This document shows positions 61,920-64,000 of a stretch of 64,000 nucleotides of DNA, in pieces. Every line of letters starts with the position of its first letter. Within the stretch, counting starts at the first letter, position 1. The position numbers were made by a program, and so were the translations under genes. Below the pieces are notes generated by a model. That model searched no databases. It was not told where the DNA came from and saw only the letters and a program-made list of their open reading frames with translations. This DNA is from Lucinisca nassula (lineage: Eukaryota; Mollusca; Bivalvia; Lucinida; Lucinidae): positions 157,779,245-157,843,244 of the forward strand of contig OY757011.1 of the NCBI GenBank assembly GCA_963580285.1, given 5' to 3'.

Positions 61920-62146
61920 TTTACCCCTTTTAGTACCAGAAACCCCAAATCGGGTACCCTGGCAATCAGTGCAGGCCCAGATCAGACGCCGCAACGCGGC
62001 GCTGATCAGGGCCTCCACTCTTTGCTAAAAGTTCAGCCATTTTCCAAATCAGTTTTGAAGAAAACACAACCTGACACCCCTAAATTTTGAAATGGACTCC
62101 TGCTATATATAAGGAGGAAGATTCCATTTGGTACAAAAAGGGTTAA
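61920..62146. mobile_element. TTAA-2 element
   Basis: TTACCCCTTTTAGTACCAGA to TTTGGTACAAAAAGGGTTAA; core CAGATCAGACGCCGC-AAC-GCGGCGCTGATCAGGG. Confidence 0.8.
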
Positions 62147-62481
62147 GGAAGGAATATGCTCCCAAAGAGAGAGCAAACTCTTTCCAGTAAGAGCAGCATC
62201 TGCAATATGAAATGGAAAATGTTATTATTTAGTGATTTCTCTTTGTTGCAAATGCGTATGCCTAAATGGCGCTACGCCAACGTATGTGTGTGCATAGACA
62301 TCACCTAAATATAAAACATTTCTGTTCTATATCGAAGGGCACTCCTTTTTTAAGGAAAAGCTTTGCTCGCCTTTCTTTTTTCTTTTTCTTTTTAAGGGCA
62401 TCTGGCAGATTTTTCCCCTATTTGCAAAGGGAAACAACTTTCGGGACTTCCTGTTCGCTTTTCTATAAGTCCTGTCCCACT

Positions 62482-62640
62482 GAAAAAGGGTCTACTCTTA
62501 ACTCTTAAAGGAAAGAATATGCTCCTCAGGAGCAATTCTTTCCTTTAAGAGTTGACCCCTATTGACATGGGAGACAAAATTACTTTTGAAGCAGTTACCT
62601 CCCCTGAAAGTGTTCCCATTCCCCTTAAGAGAAGCCCTGT
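62482..62640. repeat. Repeat D, complete-looking
   Basis: Palindrome AAAGGAAAGAATATGCTCCT/AGGAGCAATTCTTTCCTTTA, then CATGGGAGACAAAATTACTT and CCCCTGAAAGTGTTCCCATT. A D fragment also lies at 62150-62215. Confidence 0.7.
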
Positions 62641-62731
62641 TTTCGGAGAAAGCCGCTTCGCGATCTTCCTTGTTGAACCGTATTAATTCTTTCAATGAGA
62701 ACTCAAATATCTTCATTTTTCTTTCTTTCAG

Positions 62732-62860
62732 GAACGACTCCATGTTGACGACTTGCAAGCCGACGGCAGACGAGAAATCACAGCCATATTTGTTATTTAT
62801 GTTGTTGATTGTTGTTGATCCAAAGTATATACGTCCTTGTAGTAAAAGCATGACATGAAA
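62732..62860 (+). other. Possible 3'-UTR exon of the glycine-rich gene
   Basis: The donor at 61148 needs an acceptor. The first strong one I see is TTTTTCTTTCTTTCAG ending at 62731. The following ~110 bp are unique-looking and contain AGTAAA (62841), a known weaker poly(A) signal, then a T-rich tract. Inferred, not proven. Confidence 0.35.
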
Positions 62861-62897
62861 ACATTTTATTTCTTTTTTCTATTTTTCTTCATGCCCG

Positions 62898-63086
62898 TTA
62901 ACCTTTATCCCGCTGAACACTACAACCCTGCCTTTGAAAACAGTGTAGATCCAGATCAGATCCGGATCTGCACTGTTTTACATGCAGTTTGTGAACTGAA
63001 CCAATACATTATATCAAGTAATTTGATTGATGGCTTGTCAGAAATGGGTATGGCTAAATTAATTTATTCAGCAGGATAAAGGTTAA
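62898..63086. mobile_element. TTAA-1 element
   Basis: TTAACCTTTATCCCGCTGAA to TTCAGCAGGATAAAGGTTAA, TTAA at both borders; shortened core CAGTGTAGATCCAGATCAGA and CCGGATCTGCACTG. Confidence 0.82.
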
Positions 63087-63229
63087 GAAACAGCCTACAC
63101 TGAAGAGAAATAAAAACGCTACATCAAAAAGTAGTGGTTTGCAAAATTATTCGAGGAGGCGTGTTATTATATTGGCAAGTCAAGTGAAAGGGGGTCTTCA
63201 AGCACGTGCGTTCATCGAAGACAAAAAAT

Positions 63230-63440
63230 CGGACTCCTTACGTTTAAACACGTTTAGCCCACGACGATTGTTGCCTGTTTTGTCGTCTGCTGGTTACTTT
63301 AAAAGTCATTGTTGCAAACAGTGTGGACTCAGATCAGATTGCCGTATGGTCTGGCTCCACACTGTTAAGTAGTTTTTAAAGTTTGCAAGAAGATTCAGCA
63401 GACAACATAAACAGACATTTTCAGATGCAGTTTAAAGATG
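63230..63440. mobile_element. TTAA-3 copy without clear ends
   Basis: TTTTGTCGTCTGCTGGTTAC, core CAAACAGTGTGGACTCAGATC ... GGCTCCACACTG (interrupted), AAGATTCAGCAGACAACATA; order matches 49555-49799. Confidence 0.55.
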
Positions 63441-63634
63441 AGAATATAGTCTTTGCTTAATGAAGCAGTGGGTCAACAGGCATCTAAACAAGCACGCACA
63501 GCGAACACTCTGTTCAGACCCTGATCAGAGCGCACGGGTGCGCAGACTGTCTGAGTCTTCGCTGGGTGCACATGTTGGGAAACCCGCTTTTGCTTGGTAC
63601 TCTGCCTAAGTCAGTTCTGTTCGAATCAGGGTTT

Positions 63635-63966
63635 CTTAACCTTTGACCTGCTGAAGAAATTTATGTCTGAGTATATGCCGCTATTAAGACCACCTAAAAT
63701 TAAGACTAATTCTACTTCAAAAAGATTATTTAGAAGGATGCAGTTATTTTTTCTTCGCGTTCTCAGCTAAGGGACAACCTTTCGGACTGATCAAAAGTGG
63801 TCTTAAATACCACTTTTGATCAGTGCCAAAGGTGGTCTTAATATAGGAAATTAACTTGTTCATATATTCATTAAAATTCGCAGAATGAATTACATAAGTG
63901 TAGAGCCTGATCAGATGGCTTCTTCATCTGATCTGGATCTACACTCTTTGCCAAGATATGGGTTAA
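63635..63966. mobile_element. TTAA-1 element split by family P
   Basis: TTAACCTTTGACCTGCTGAA at left, TTTGCCAAGATATGGGTTAA at right, core GATCAGATGGCTTCTTCATC (one arm shortened). P inserted at ~63675-63858 (CTATTAAGACCACC ... GGTGGTCTTAATATAGG). Confidence 0.7.
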
Positions 63967-64000
63967 TCGTGTTCGGGTGGATAACACTGGCCCGTGCATT

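Overview
The window is animal nuclear DNA, most likely from a bivalve mollusc. The evidence is a galactokinase split into small phase-matched exons by kilobase introns with GT/AG borders, a secreted Gly/Lys/Tyr repeat protein of shell-matrix type, tRNA-derived SINEs, and elements with internal ~160-bp tandem repeats that resemble the bivalve 'pearl' elements. No bacterial operon, CRISPR array or prokaryotic gene is present.

Two host genes, both on the + strand, can be supported. (1) Galactokinase (GALK1-type) occupies the first 51 kb: six coding exons at 3604-3799, 9848-10106, 16780-16961, 19089-19239, 42477-42639 and 50817-50936. Joined, they keep frame and cover the enzyme from just after the substrate-binding N-terminal exon, which lies upstream of the window, to the stop. 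(2) A 301-residue secreted glycine-rich protein is encoded at 60224-61129. A TATA box and untranslated first exon lie near 56146-56228, and there is an apparent intron in each UTR. Between them (50937-56145) I find only repeats.

Everything else is repeat DNA, often nested. SINEs: a very abundant head-less CAAA-tailed family (SINE-H, about 20 copies), a tRNA-headed family (SINE-T), and two further tRNA-headed types (SINE-G, SINE-K), many with clear target-site duplications. Non-LTR retrotransposon: one uninterrupted 780-codon reverse transcriptase in GALK intron 5, plus RT fragments. Short inverted-repeat elements: HP1 (ends like TTACGAAAACACGCC), HP2 (ends CAGTAGAACTTCGATGG, TA target), several TTAA-target families that look piggyBac-like, family P (CAGTGAAATTCC ends, TA target) and family F. 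Tandem arrays: 158 bp x7, 46 bp x~17, 68 bp x3, two degenerate arrays at 20-26 kb and 43-44 kb, and a GC-palindrome array at 27.4-29.2 kb.

The most striking signal is that element families with unrelated termini share hairpin cores. Core I (GTTAGAACCGCCTC and its complement) occurs in HP1, HP2 and a third variant. Core II (GATCAGA...TCTGATC inside CAGTGTAG...CTACACTG) occurs in at least three TTAA families. The stem sequences differ between families, but the two arms change together, so pairing is kept. Family names here are local labels. Repeat ends are read by eye and are approximate unless a target-site duplication is quoted.
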